This document shows positions 7,638-14,909 of a stretch of 26,875 nt of DNA, piece by piece. The DNA is taken from the NCBI GenBank assembly GCA_036494675.1, contig DASXOA010000163.1, forward strand, positions 1 to 26,875. The letters run 5' to 3'. The translations under genes and the position numbers were made by a program. Each line of letters opens with the position of its first letter. Position 1 is the first letter of the stretch. Under the pieces are notes generated by a model, which was given only the letters and a program-made list of their open reading frames with translations, was not told the DNA's origin and did no database searches. Source of the DNA: Rugosimonospora sp036494675 (GTDB taxonomy: Bacteria; Actinomycetota; Actinomycetes; Mycobacteriales; Micromonosporaceae).

Positions 7638-9296
7638 GTGCACATGAGGCGTCCGATGGTGACCGTGGTCCTCGTCGCGCTGGCCGCGGCGACGCTGCTG
7701 GACAGCGGAGGCGCGCTGGCCGCCGCGCAGGAGGTGCGCTACCCGGCGGTACGGGCGCCGCTGGTCGGCGTGCTGCGCCCGGTCAACTGGGCCGCGGAGT
7801 CGCTCGGGCTCGACGCGCCGTACGACGCCGTGGCGCGGGCGTTCGGCAACACCCCGATCGGCAGCGTGGACGGGGATCCCAACGGCTTGGCCGCCAGGGC
7901 CCGAGCGCTGGCGTCGCAGGGATCGGGACGGCGGGCCGGCCCGTCCCCGTCGCCGGTGGCCACGGCGTCACCGATCCCGTACGTCGTCGACGGCCTGCCG
8001 CTCCCGGCCGTGCTGCCGCGGCCGGAGCCCGGCCACCCCCTGCGGGTACTGGTGACCGGCGACTCGACGGCCGGCGAGCCGGGGTACGCGCTGACCGACC
8101 TGCTCTCCTCGGCGGACCGCAACGACCTCGACGTGCACGATGAGCCCTACACCGGCACCGGCCTGACCCGGCCGGACTCGTTCGACTGGTCGCTCAAGGC
8201 CGCGTCGCAGGCCGCCGCCGATCACCCGGACGTGGTCGTGGTGTTCCTCGGCGAGAACGACGGGTTCCCGCTGGACGGCGTCAGCCCGTACAGCGCCGGC
8301 TGGGCCTCGCTCTACAGTGCGCGGATCCAGGCGGTCATCAACGCGTACCAGGCCGGCGGCGCCAAGCTGGTGATCTGGGCCGCCCCGCCGATCGACGCGC
8401 AGTCCAACCCCGCCGAGGGCAGCAACGTCAACGTGATCTTCCGGAACATCGAGGCGGCGGTGCGCGACGCGGTCGCCCGGATTCCGGCCAGCGCCATGGT
8501 CGACCAGTACGACCTCTTCTCGGTGAGCGGCCGCTACTCGCCGTCGGTGCCCGATCCGACCACGGGTGCGGTGGTGCCCAACGTGCGGCTGGCGGACGGT
8601 TCGCACCTGACCCGGGCCGGCGGGATGATCGTCGCGCGGCTGCTGCTGCGGTACCTGGACGGCGAGCAGTCGCAGCGCGACGGGCAGGCCGAGGCGGCGC
8701 AGCGCCAGAATGCGGGCCAGCGGCCGGATCCGGGAGCTCAGCGGGGTACGCCGCGGCAGGGCGCGCCGTCGCCGGTGCCGGGCCCCAGCCGCGCGGACGG
8801 CATGCCGCCCATCGGATCGGGTCACGACAACGCGCGGCTCACCAGCGGGACACGGCGGGCCACCTCGCAGCCGGAGCGGCCGGCGAGACCGCTGGGGATG
8901 GTCCTGATCGTCGCGATCCTGGCCGCCGTCTACGGCCGGGGCATCGTCACCCGCCGGCTGTTCAACGGACGGCTGGCCGCCAACCCGCTCGTGCGCCGGT
9001 TCCGCAGACCCGAGCCGCGCCGGCAGGTTGCCCGGCCGTACGTCGGCGCGCGATCCCGCGGTACGCACTCACCGGGACCGGAAACCGCGGCCATCACCGG
9101 CCGGGTGCGCCCGGTGCCGTCTCTCCGGTCGGCCGGGAACGGCGCCCGAACGGCCGGCGGGCCGGCGGACTCCAAGCCAGCGCCGTCCGGGCCGCCGAGC
9201 GAGCCACTGCCGACGGGATCGCCGCCGACCGGGCCGGCCCCGACCGAGCCGGCGACCGGGCCGGCGACCGGGCCGCCGCCGTTCGGGCCGGCGTAG
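7638..9296 (+). CDS. Membrane-anchored SGNH/GDSL hydrolase, partner of the MBOAT protein
   Basis: 552 residues. GTG 7638 is chosen because GGGAGG (7626-7631) lies 6 bases upstream; ATG 7644 is possible. A signal or anchor segment spans about 7-30. The SGNH domain shows block I GDSTAG (D142, nucleophile S143), block III GEND (N207) and block V DGSHLTRAGG (D320, H323), so the triad is complete. Residues 419-433 form a second hydrophobic segment (LGMVLIVAILAAVYG) followed by an Arg-rich stretch and a Pro/Gly/Thr-rich tail with TGP and EPATGP repeats. With two membrane segments the catalytic domain would face outside and the long Pro-rich tail the cytoplasm, unless the first is cleaved. The probable role is the last step of polymer O-acylation with the upstream MBOAT protein, by analogy with AlgJ/AlgX or DltD. 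The tail is unusual for that group. Confidence 0.85.
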   Translation: MHMRRPMVTVVLVALAAATLLDSGGALAAAQEVRYPAVRAPLVGVLRPVNWAAESLGLDAPYDAVARAFGNTPIGSVDGDPNGLAARARALASQGSGRRAGPSPSPVATASPIPYVVDGLPLPAVLPRPEPGHPLRVLVTGDSTAGEPGYALTDLLSSADRNDLDVHDEPYTGTGLTRPDSFDWSLKAASQAAADHPDVVVVFLGENDGFPLDGVSPYSAGWASLYSARIQAVINAYQAGGAKLVIWAAPPIDAQSNPAEGSNVNVIFRNIEAAVRDAVARIPASAMVDQYDLFSVSGRYSPSVPDPTTGAVVPNVRLADGSHLTRAGGMIVARLLLRYLDGEQSQRDGQAEAAQRQNAGQRPDPGAQRGTPRQGAPSPVPGPSRADGMPPIGSGHDNARLTSGTRRATSQPERPARPLGMVLIVAILAAVYGRGIVTRRLFNGRLAANPLVRRFRRPEPRRQVARPYVGARSRGTHSPGPETAAITGRVRPVPSLRSAGNGARTAGGPADSKPAPSGPPSEPLPTGSPPTGPAPTEPATGPATGPPPFGPA

Positions 9297-9315
9297 CGGA
9301 GTTCGCTACGCCGGC
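9287..9315. terminator. Bidirectional hairpin between convergent SGNH and sialidase genes
   Basis: Perfect 12-bp stem, GCCGGCGTAGCG (9287-9298) with CGCTACGCCGGC (9304-9315), 5-nt loop. The SGNH stop codon lies inside the left arm. The sialidase gene ends 17 bases further on the other strand. No U-tract. Confidence 0.7.
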
Positions 9316-9331
9316 GTCCGAACGGTCTAGC

Positions 9332-11299
9332 TCACGCCTTGACCGCCGGGTCGATCCGGTCGAACGGCAGCCGCAGCGCCAGGCCCTGGGTGAGGGCCGC
9401 GTTCGTGGTCCTGACCTGGTCCAGCTCCGTGGTGCTCAGCGCGCGGTTGTAGATGCGTACCTCGTCGAGCGAGCCGTCGAGGCGGAACGCGCCGTCGAGC
9501 CGCTGACCGACCTGGATCTGGAACGACACGGTCTGGCTGACCGAGCCGGCGACCGCGGGTCCGGCCGCGACTTGGGTACCGTCCACCCACATCAGCATCT
9601 GGTCGCCCGACCGTTCCAGGGCCACGAAGTGCCAGGCCTTGTCGTTGTACGCCGACGTGGAGCTGATCTGCTTGGTGCCGTTGACCGTGGACATCGTGGC
9701 GATGATCCGGTGGTTGGTCGGCTCGCCGCGCAGCCACACCTGTGGCGCGGTGCCGTTCATTCCGCCGAGCCACATGATGACCTGGTTGCCGGTCGCGGCA
9801 CCGTAGTTGAACCAGGCGCTCCAGGTGAAGTCGCCGGCGCCGGGCAGTTGCTGCTTGTTGTAGGGCACCCGGACGTAGTCGTCGACTCCGTCGAGCACCA
9901 GGGCCTTGCCGAACTTACCCGCGCCCAGTGAGGCACCACCCAGCACGTTGCTCACCGCGCCCGGCCGGGACAGGTCAGGCGTGCGCGGGCCGGCGGAGTT
10001 GCGCCACCCGAGGTACTCGGTGTTGAACGAGGCGAGCCGGATCTCGTCGTACGAGGTCACCGTCCCGCCCTCGTACAGCAGCCCGACGAACGCGTCGCTG
10101 GCCTGCGGGGCGGAGAGCTGCACCAGGTCGGAGTAGGCCGTCTGGTCGCTGCTGATGACCGTGCCCTGGTCGGCGTTCTCCCAGGTGCGGCCGTCATCGT
10201 AGGAGGAGCGGATCATCATGGTCTTGCGCGCGGAGGTGTCGGCCGGCGAGGAGAACAGGATCCGGCCGTTGTTCTTGCCGGTGGTGTTCAACCGCAGCAC
10301 GGAGCCCTGCACCGTTGGGGCCACCAGATCGGGGATGAGGGTGAACCGCGTGCTCCAGGTGAGCCCGCCGTCGCGGCTGATGGCGTAGTCGCGGGTACCG
10401 ACGCCGGTGCCGCCCGTTTCACGGCCGGCCGCGTAGATGACGCCGCCGGGCAGCTCGGCGAGGCTGAGCTCCTGAGGCTTCTGGGTGAACGTTCCGTCGG
10501 CGGCGTAGTCGATGCTGTCGGTCGCGCCGACGTGCCACGTGTCGCCGCCGTCGTCGCTGTACGCGAGCGCCCCGTAGTTGGCCACCTCGTGGGTACCCGT
10601 GCCGCTCTCCGCGTTGATGCCGATCACCAACCGACCCGCGTGCGGGCCCTGGGCCAGCTGGATGGCGTGGCCGGGCCCGGTCACGAACCATTCGTTCCAG
10701 GTGGGCAGCTTGACCTGGCTGGTGATGTCGCGCGCGCCGGACCAGGTGACGCCGTCGTCATCGCTGTACTGGATGAAGGCGGTGCGGTCACACGGGATCG
10801 CGCAGCCGGCCGGATTGGTGCCGCCCGGGTTCGAGTTCGTGATCAGCAGGATCCGCCCGGTCCTGGTGTCCACGACGGGCGTCGGCTGGTCGTGTGTGTC
10901 GCCGTTGCCGCGGTCGACGACCTGCATCGGGCCCCACGTCTTGCCGCCATCGGTGGAGCGCTTGAGCACGACGTCGATGTCTCCCGCGTCGCCGCAGCTG
11001 TTGACCCGGCCCTCGGCGAACGCGAGCAGGGTGCCGTCGGTGGCTTTGACGATCGCCGGGATGCGGAAGCAGGTGTACCCCGGATCCTGCCCCGGCTTGA
11101 AGATCACTTGCTGGGTGAAGCTCGGGGCGGGCGCGGCCGGAGCGCGTCCGGCGGGGCCGGCCTGAGCCGGTGCGGGCCCGGCGGCGCTGGCCGGCGCCCC
11201 GGTCGCGACCAGCAGCAGTGCCCCGGCGAGCGCGACCAGCGCCGGCAGCGCTCTCCGGCGGCGCCCCAGCCGAGCCTGCTGGGGGGACGGTATGCGCAT
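9332..11299 (-). CDS. Secreted exo-alpha-sialidase (GH33) with LamG domain
   Basis: 655 residues; ATG 11299 with AAGGGGAA (plus-strand 11305-11312) upstream. Signal peptide 1-40 (RRRR n-region, LVALAGALLLVATG, cleavage near ASA-A). The six-bladed sialidase domain has the FRIP motif (CFRIPAI, R79 of the Arg triad) and five Asp-boxes of SxDxGxTW type: STDGGKTW, SDDDGVTW, SDDGGDTW, SRDGGLTW, SYDDGRTW. QELSLAELPGG and TAYSDLVQL probably contain the catalytic Glu and Tyr. Residues about 460-640 are a concanavalin-like LamG domain (GKALVLDGVDDYVRVPY, FTWSAWFNY, SLDEVRIYNRALSTTE), likely for glycan binding. It should release terminal sialic acid from glycoconjugates outside the cell. No sialic-acid uptake or catabolic genes are nearby, so use of the product is not explained here. 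Confidence 0.93.
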   Translation of the reverse strand: MRIPSPQQARLGRRRRALPALVALAGALLLVATGAPASAAGPAPAQAGPAGRAPAAPAPSFTQQVIFKPGQDPGYTCFRIPAIVKATDGTLLAFAEGRVNSCGDAGDIDVVLKRSTDGGKTWGPMQVVDRGNGDTHDQPTPVVDTRTGRILLITNSNPGGTNPAGCAIPCDRTAFIQYSDDDGVTWSGARDITSQVKLPTWNEWFVTGPGHAIQLAQGPHAGRLVIGINAESGTGTHEVANYGALAYSDDGGDTWHVGATDSIDYAADGTFTQKPQELSLAELPGGVIYAAGRETGGTGVGTRDYAISRDGGLTWSTRFTLIPDLVAPTVQGSVLRLNTTGKNNGRILFSSPADTSARKTMMIRSSYDDGRTWENADQGTVISSDQTAYSDLVQLSAPQASDAFVGLLYEGGTVTSYDEIRLASFNTEYLGWRNSAGPRTPDLSRPGAVSNVLGGASLGAGKFGKALVLDGVDDYVRVPYNKQQLPGAGDFTWSAWFNYGAATGNQVIMWLGGMNGTAPQVWLRGEPTNHRIIATMSTVNGTKQISSTSAYNDKAWHFVALERSGDQMLMWVDGTQVAAGPAVAGSVSQTVSFQIQVGQRLDGAFRLDGSLDEVRIYNRALSTTELDQVRTTNAALTQGLALRLPFDRIDPAVKA

Positions 11300-11323
11300 A
11301 TCAGTTCCCCTTAGCTATAAAAC

Positions 11324-11345
11324 GGACATCCGACGTAGGATGTCC
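11324..11345. promoter_or_regulatory. Inverted repeat upstream of the sialidase, possible operator
   Basis: GGACATCC-N6-GGATGTCC, a perfect 8-bp dyad, lies 24 bases upstream of the sialidase start and 11 bases upstream of its ribosome site, beside an AT-rich TTTTATAG stretch. It may be a repressor operator or a leader hairpin. The regulator family cannot be assigned. Confidence 0.5.
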
Positions 11346-11874
11346 TGCGGACTGGGTGCACCGTAGCCACGCCGGCGGCTTCCTGACAAGAGTGAGATCC
11401 ACATGCGCAGGTCGGGGCGACTTCCGGTCGGGCACGACGGTCCGGCGGCGGAGTCCGAGCCACCGTCCCGGGATCCAACCCGTCGCCGGAACCTCGCATA
11501 CCGGGCGCCGTTGCTGGCGCCGTTCCGGATTCCCCGGTGACATAAATCGCCGCGCCACCGGCACCGAGCGCACCCCGAGCGCCCGTACGGGCACGGAAAG
11601 TCGATCACGGAAAGCGCGTCATCGATGTCCCCCGAACGCACAGAGCATCCGATTTTCGACGGCGGGTAATCGAACATCGAGTAGAACCGCTGTCACTATT
11701 CGTATTCGGCGGTACCCCCACCACGCCGCCCCACCCGATCGTCCACCGTCGCCATTCGATGCCCCGAAGGCAACGAATCCGAGGTCAGGGGGTTGGCAGG
11801 AAGGAAAGCCGACGTTAGTGTCAAGCCGTCTGGTCCGGCCCCCCGTCATCGACACTGGTGACACCGGAGCAGAC
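11346..11874. other. Intergenic region, no gene seen
   Basis: About 530 bases between the sialidase promoter side and the riboswitch. It is less GC-biased by codon position than the genes around it, and the open frames on both strands lack ribosome sites and recognisable products. It must contain the riboswitch promoter, but I cannot place it; TTAGTGTCAAG near 11815 and GACACTGGTGACACC near 11850 are the only notable words. Confidence 0.5.
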
Positions 11875-11995
11875 CCGCTGAATCGTGCTCGTCACGAATC
11901 GGGGACCCGTTGTTGTTGGGGTGAATCCGTGGATACCCCTATCCGCGGTAGGGCGATCTTTCCCGTCCGAATCCGTCAGCTAACCCGGTAAGCGG
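11875..11995 (+). ncRNA. ydaO/yuaA-family c-di-AMP riboswitch
   Basis: The sequence fits the conserved aptamer from end to end. The P1 stem is CCGCT (11875-11879) with AGCGG (11991-11995). In order follow GAATC, CGGGGACCC, TTGGGGTGAATCC, a variable hairpin CGTGGATA-CCCC-TATCCGCG (about 11928-11947, one wobble), GTAGGGC, TCTTTCCCG, CCGAATCC and the family hallmark GTCAGCTAACC before AGCGG. Known ydaO RNAs bind two c-di-AMP molecules and normally turn genes off; in actinobacteria they mostly precede cell-wall hydrolases such as Rpf and NlpC/P60 proteins. Here AAGGAG begins 7 bases after P1 and starts a 27-codon ORF; the C39-like peptidase starts 395 bases further on. Confidence 0.93.
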
Positions 11996-12016
11996 AACCG
12001 GAAGGAGTACGCGCTC

Positions 12017-12100
12017 ATGCGACTGGAATCGTCGTGGCCCAACCCCCCGTTACCTCCGCTCGACGCGCGCCCATCGGCGCTGCTCACAGCGGTTTCGTGA
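12017..12100 (+). CDS. 27-residue ORF directly behind the c-di-AMP riboswitch
   Basis: ATG 12017 is preceded by AAGGAG (12002-12007) at 9 bases, one of the best ribosome sites in the window. The product begins MRLESSWPNPPLPPLDARP and ends TAVS; it is Pro-rich, has no membrane segment and matches nothing I recognise. It may be a leader peptide that couples the riboswitch to the peptidase gene, a genuine small protein, or the stub of a gene lost from this position. Confidence 0.55.
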   Translation: MRLESSWPNPPLPPLDARPSALLTAVS

Positions 12101-12389
12101 GGTCGGATCAGTAGTCTCACCGCCGGCTTGTGACGCGCGGACGGTCATCGGGCCCCATTGGCCCGAAACGGCACTCCTGGGCGAAGCCTCGCCCGGATGC
12201 CCGTACCGACCCGGTCACCCGAAACGGTTGATCTGACCAGTCTCATGCGATTGTCCACCCGTGGAATCACATGACTCCCGCATACCCCGGAATGGTCTTT
12301 CCTGTTTCGGCTGTGACGTATTCACCGGCCGGCCTTTCCAGAAAACCATCAGCTCTCATCGAGCGATCGAAATACCCTGGCGAGGAATA
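12101..12389 (+). other. Leader region with two hairpins between small ORF and C39 peptidase
   Basis: No gene is seen. Two stem-loops lie in a row: TCGGGCC-CCATT-GGCCCGA (12148-12166) and CTGGGCGA-AGCC-TCGCCCGG (12177-12196, one wobble). CCCGAAACGG occurs twice (12162-12171, 12222-12231). Neither hairpin has a U-tract. If riboswitch transcripts reach the peptidase gene, these structures are in the mRNA. Confidence 0.5.
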
Positions 12390-13232
12390 GTGAACCCCCC
12401 AAATCTCGGTAAGCACTTCAGGCACGCCGTACCCCGGCGCAGGCATCGCATCGCCATCGGCTGGGCGGCCGTGCTCGGCGTGGCGCTGCTCATCGCGCTC
12501 CCGCTCAGCCTGGGCAGGCGCTCCCCGGCGTCCGGCAACGCCCAGTCCTTCTCCCTGACCAACGCCGCCGGCGCGGCCACCGGCCAGGCCAGCCACGCCG
12601 CACCCGAGGCCGCCGCGAGCGCCGCGAGCCAGGCGCCGGTACCGGCGTCGCCGTCTCCCGCCGCCACCCACTCGACGGCCCCGGCCGCACCGAAGGTCGC
12701 CAAGGCCACCAAGGCCGCGGCGCCGTCCGCGAAGGACCTCAAGTTCGACTTCGAATACCAGATCAACGGCTACTACTGCGGCCCCGCCTCGACCCGGATG
12801 GCGGCGAGCACGCGGATCTCCCCGCCCAGCCAGGACACGATCGCCAATGACATGGGCACCACGACCAACGGCACCAACTCGGCCGCCGACACGACGGCTG
12901 AGCTGAACCGCCTGGAGAACACGGACTTCTACCACACCACGCTGATCCCCGGCGGCGACGCGACGTCGGCGGAGGTCGGCCAGTTGGAGACGAACGTGGT
13001 GCACGCGATCAGCAACGGGTACGGCATCGTCGCGAACATAGTGGGCAGCGCCCAGGACTCCGCCGGCGGCTTCCACGAGTACGACGGCGGCCACTACATC
13101 GCCGTCATCGGCTACAGCGACAACGGTCGGGACGTGCACATCGCCGACCCGGCCGGTGAGGGCGCCGACACCTACTGGCTGACCGCGACCGACCTGGCCA
13201 ACTGGATGGGCACCCGGGGCTACTCCTCCTGA
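12390..13232 (+). CDS. Membrane-anchored or secreted C39-like cysteine peptidase
   Basis: 280 residues from GTG 12390, with GAGGA (12382-12386) 3 bases upstream; the same frame is open further upstream without a better start. Residues 14-21 are basic (PRRRHRIA), 22-41 hydrophobic (signal or anchor), 45-115 a low-complexity Ala/Pro/Ser stalk. The domain from about 118 has the C39-like catalytic layout: QINGYYCGPAS (oxyanion Q124, nucleophile C130), GGHYIAVIGYS (H235) and HIADPAG (D253). Peptidase_C39_2 members of this form are frequent secreted proteins in actinomycetes; their substrates are mostly unknown, and the absence of an ABC exporter argues against bacteriocin leader processing. The upstream c-di-AMP riboswitch suggests a cell-wall-related task (inference). 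Confidence 0.85.
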   Translation: MNPPNLGKHFRHAVPRRRHRIAIGWAAVLGVALLIALPLSLGRRSPASGNAQSFSLTNAAGAATGQASHAAPEAAASAASQAPVPASPSPAATHSTAPAAPKVAKATKAAAPSAKDLKFDFEYQINGYYCGPASTRMAASTRISPPSQDTIANDMGTTTNGTNSAADTTAELNRLENTDFYHTTLIPGGDATSAEVGQLETNVVHAISNGYGIVANIVGSAQDSAGGFHEYDGGHYIAVIGYSDNGRDVHIADPAGEGADTYWLTATDLANWMGTRGYSS

Positions 13233-13254
13233 CCCGAGCGCACCAACCAACCCC

Positions 13255-13302
13255 GGACCGCCCCGGCCGGAAGCCCGTAACGGCTCCCGGACGGGGCGGT
13301 CC
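13255..13302 (+). terminator. Hairpin terminator after the C39 peptidase
   Basis: GGACCGCCCCG (13255-13265) pairs perfectly with CGGGGCGGTCC (13292-13302). The interior can pair further (CCGG with CCGG, AGCC with GGCT). It starts 23 bases after the stop codon. No U-tract. Confidence 0.75.
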
Positions 13303-13317
13303 CGCGTGTTCCGGGCC

Positions 13318-13323
13318 TATACT
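13318..13323 (+). promoter_or_regulatory. -10 element for a leaderless YCII transcript
   Basis: TATACT ends 7 bases before the GTG at 13331, which has no ribosome site. Transcription would start on or next to the start codon. No -35 consensus is visible. Confidence 0.55.
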
Positions 13324-13330
13324 TCCCGCC

Positions 13331-13606
13331 GTGAAATACGTCGTGTTCTACGAGTCCGCCGAAGACGTGGCGACCAAGGCCCCCATCCACTTTCCCGCGC
13401 ACAAGGTGCGGCTGAACGAGTTCCACGAGCGGGGCACGCTGGAGGCGGTGGGCACCTTCGCCAATCCGCTGGAGGAGGGCTCCATGGCGATCTTCTCCAC
13501 GCGCGAGGCGGCCGAGGATTTCGTCCGGGACGATCCGTTCGTCGTCAACGGCGTCGTCCGCCACTGGTACATCCGGGAATGGAACGAAGTGTTCTCCCGC
13601 GAATGA
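13331..13606 (+). CDS. YCII-related (YciI-like) protein
   Basis: 91 residues with GTG start. The sequence fits the dimeric alpha-beta barrel YCII domain: MKYVVFYESA strand, PAHKVRLNEFHERGTLEAVG with the conserved His and the helix, SMAIFSTREAAEDFVRDDPFVVNGVV and a terminal WYIREWN strand. The family's general function is unknown; some members are hydrolase-like or accessory domains. It is a short single-gene unit between two terminator-like regions and appears to be leaderless. Confidence 0.9.
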   Translation: MKYVVFYESAEDVATKAPIHFPAHKVRLNEFHERGTLEAVGTFANPLEEGSMAIFSTREAAEDFVRDDPFVVNGVVRHWYIREWNEVFSRE

Positions 13607-13669
13607 CGCGCCACCCGCCCAGACGTCAAACGGTGACGGTCCGGCTACGGCTCCGCCGACCGGGCCGGC

Positions 13670-13699
13670 TTGAATTCCACCGGTACCGCTGACTATCGT
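13670..13699 (+). promoter_or_regulatory. Candidate promoter of the NlpC/P60 gene
   Basis: TTGAAT (13670-13675) and TATCGT (13694-13699) with 18 bases between. It would give a leader of about 45 nt that includes the AAGGAG ribosome site (13738-13743). Confidence 0.5.
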
Positions 13700-13749
13700 C
13701 TGGGCGTCCAAGGTCACCTGCCGTCCGGTCGAGGAAGAAGGAGCCGCCC

Positions 13750-14742
13750 GTGGCGCCAGCCCGAGTGCTCACCCGCCCACGCCGGATCACTGTCGCCCTC
13801 ATCGCCGTGCTGTTCGCGGTCGTGGGCACCGGCACCAACGCCGAGGCGACTCCGTCGATCTCCGACATCGAGGCGCAGATCAACACGTCCTGGAACAAGC
13901 TGGAGCCGCTCGTCGAGCAGTACAACGAGCTGCACACCCAGTTGCTCCAGAACCAGGCGAAGGCCGCCATGCTCGCCAAGCAGATCAAGCCGTTGCAGGT
14001 TCAGGTCGACCTCACCCTGACCCGGGTCAGCGCGATGTCGGCTCAGCTCTACGAGTACGGCGCCACCTCGCCCCTGGACGCGCTGCTGACCTCGGGTACG
14101 CCGCAGACGATGGCCGACCAGATGTCCACATTGGACGCGATGGCGCACCGCCAGTCCGACACGGTCTCTAACGCGGCCGGTCTGCTGGCGAAGTACAACA
14201 CCCAGAAGAAGCCGCTGGACCAGCTCATCGCGACCGAGTCCGTGCAGGACGCCAGCCTGTCCAAGGAAAAGGCCACCATCCAGGGCCAGATGGACAACCT
14301 GCAGAAGCTGCGGCAGCAGGCCTACGGTTCCAGTGGCAAAGTGGGCGGCGCGACGCGGCCCGTCGCCTGCCCGTTCGAGCTGACCACGGGCAAGGGCGCG
14401 ACCGCCGCGAAGGTCGCCTGCTCGGAGATCGGCAAGCCGTACGTGTGGGCCACCGCGGGCCCGAGGACGTTCGACTGCTCCGGCCTCATGCTCTACGCGT
14501 GGGCGCAGGCCGGGGTGACGCTCGGCCACTTCACCGGCTGGCAGTGGGACGAGACCAAGCCGATCAGCCGCTCGCAGTTGCAGCCCGGTGATCTGGTCTT
14601 CTACTTCAGTGACCACCACCACGTGAGCATGTACGTCGGCGGCGGCTGGGTGGTGCACGCACCGACCAGCGGTGACGTGGTGCGGATGACTGAGTTGAGC
14701 AACCCGTACCTGCCGATCGCCGGCTACCGCCGTCCGGGCTGA
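13750..14742 (+). CDS. Secreted NlpC/P60 peptidoglycan hydrolase with coiled-coil N-terminus
   Basis: 330 residues; GTG 13750 with AAGGAG 6 bases upstream. Signal peptide 1-33 (RRITVALIAVLFAVVGTG, cleavage near AEA). Residues about 36-200 are a long helical coiled coil (EAQINTSWNKLEPLVEQYNE to DNLQKLRQQAYG), as in RipA- and CwlO-type hydrolases where it restrains the enzyme. The catalytic domain has FDCSGLMLYAW (C243), HHHVSMYVGG (H291) and VVHAPTSG (H303), a full Cys-His-His triad. It should cut peptidoglycan stem peptides in septation or growth. Its activation probably depends on the coiled coil or a partner. It has its own promoter and is not directly behind the riboswitch. Confidence 0.93.
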   Translation: MAPARVLTRPRRITVALIAVLFAVVGTGTNAEATPSISDIEAQINTSWNKLEPLVEQYNELHTQLLQNQAKAAMLAKQIKPLQVQVDLTLTRVSAMSAQLYEYGATSPLDALLTSGTPQTMADQMSTLDAMAHRQSDTVSNAAGLLAKYNTQKKPLDQLIATESVQDASLSKEKATIQGQMDNLQKLRQQAYGSSGKVGGATRPVACPFELTTGKGATAAKVACSEIGKPYVWATAGPRTFDCSGLMLYAWAQAGVTLGHFTGWQWDETKPISRSQLQPGDLVFYFSDHHHVSMYVGGGWVVHAPTSGDVVRMTELSNPYLPIAGYRRPG

Positions 14743-14761
14743 CCGGCGCCTGTAGTTCTCA

Positions 14762-14884
14762 CCGATCGCCGGGCACGGGCAGCGCGTGATCATCTACACC
14801 GCCGCCCCGGGCAGCGCCTCGGCCGAGGCGCTGCGGCTGCTCGGCGTCGTCGGTACCCAGTGGACGGCCGCGCACGTCGGCTGA
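14762..14884 (+). pseudogene. C-terminal remnant of an XRE/MmyB-type regulator
   Basis: The frame reads PIAGHGQRVIIYTAAPGSAS followed by AEALRLLGVVGTQW and a TGA stop. This matches the last part of MmyB-like ligand-binding domains (gQrlvvYTAePGSpSAeALrLL). The helix-turn-helix and most of the ligand domain are missing and there is no ribosome site. The fragment starts at CCGATCGCCGG (14762-14772), an 11-bp word also present at the end of the NlpC/P60 gene (14713-14723), so a deletion between short repeats is possible. Confidence 0.6.
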
Positions 14885-14909
14885 CCTGCGGCGCCCCCAC
14901 GAGCCGCTC

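Noticed and set aside
6002..7645. Upstream continuation of the permease frame on the minus strand across the MBOAT gene
   Set aside because: The open frame is an effect of high GC; family alignment by eye places the permease start at about 6001, and the MBOAT gene is clear on the other strand.
11927..11948. CCGTGGATA-CCCC-TATCCGCGG inverted repeat first read as an operator
   Set aside because: It is the variable hairpin inside the ydaO aptamer and is explained by that structure.
11170..11991. Plus-strand open frame overlapping the sialidase start and the riboswitch
   Set aside because: No ribosome site, no domain, Arg/Thr-rich composition, and it runs through the conserved riboswitch RNA.
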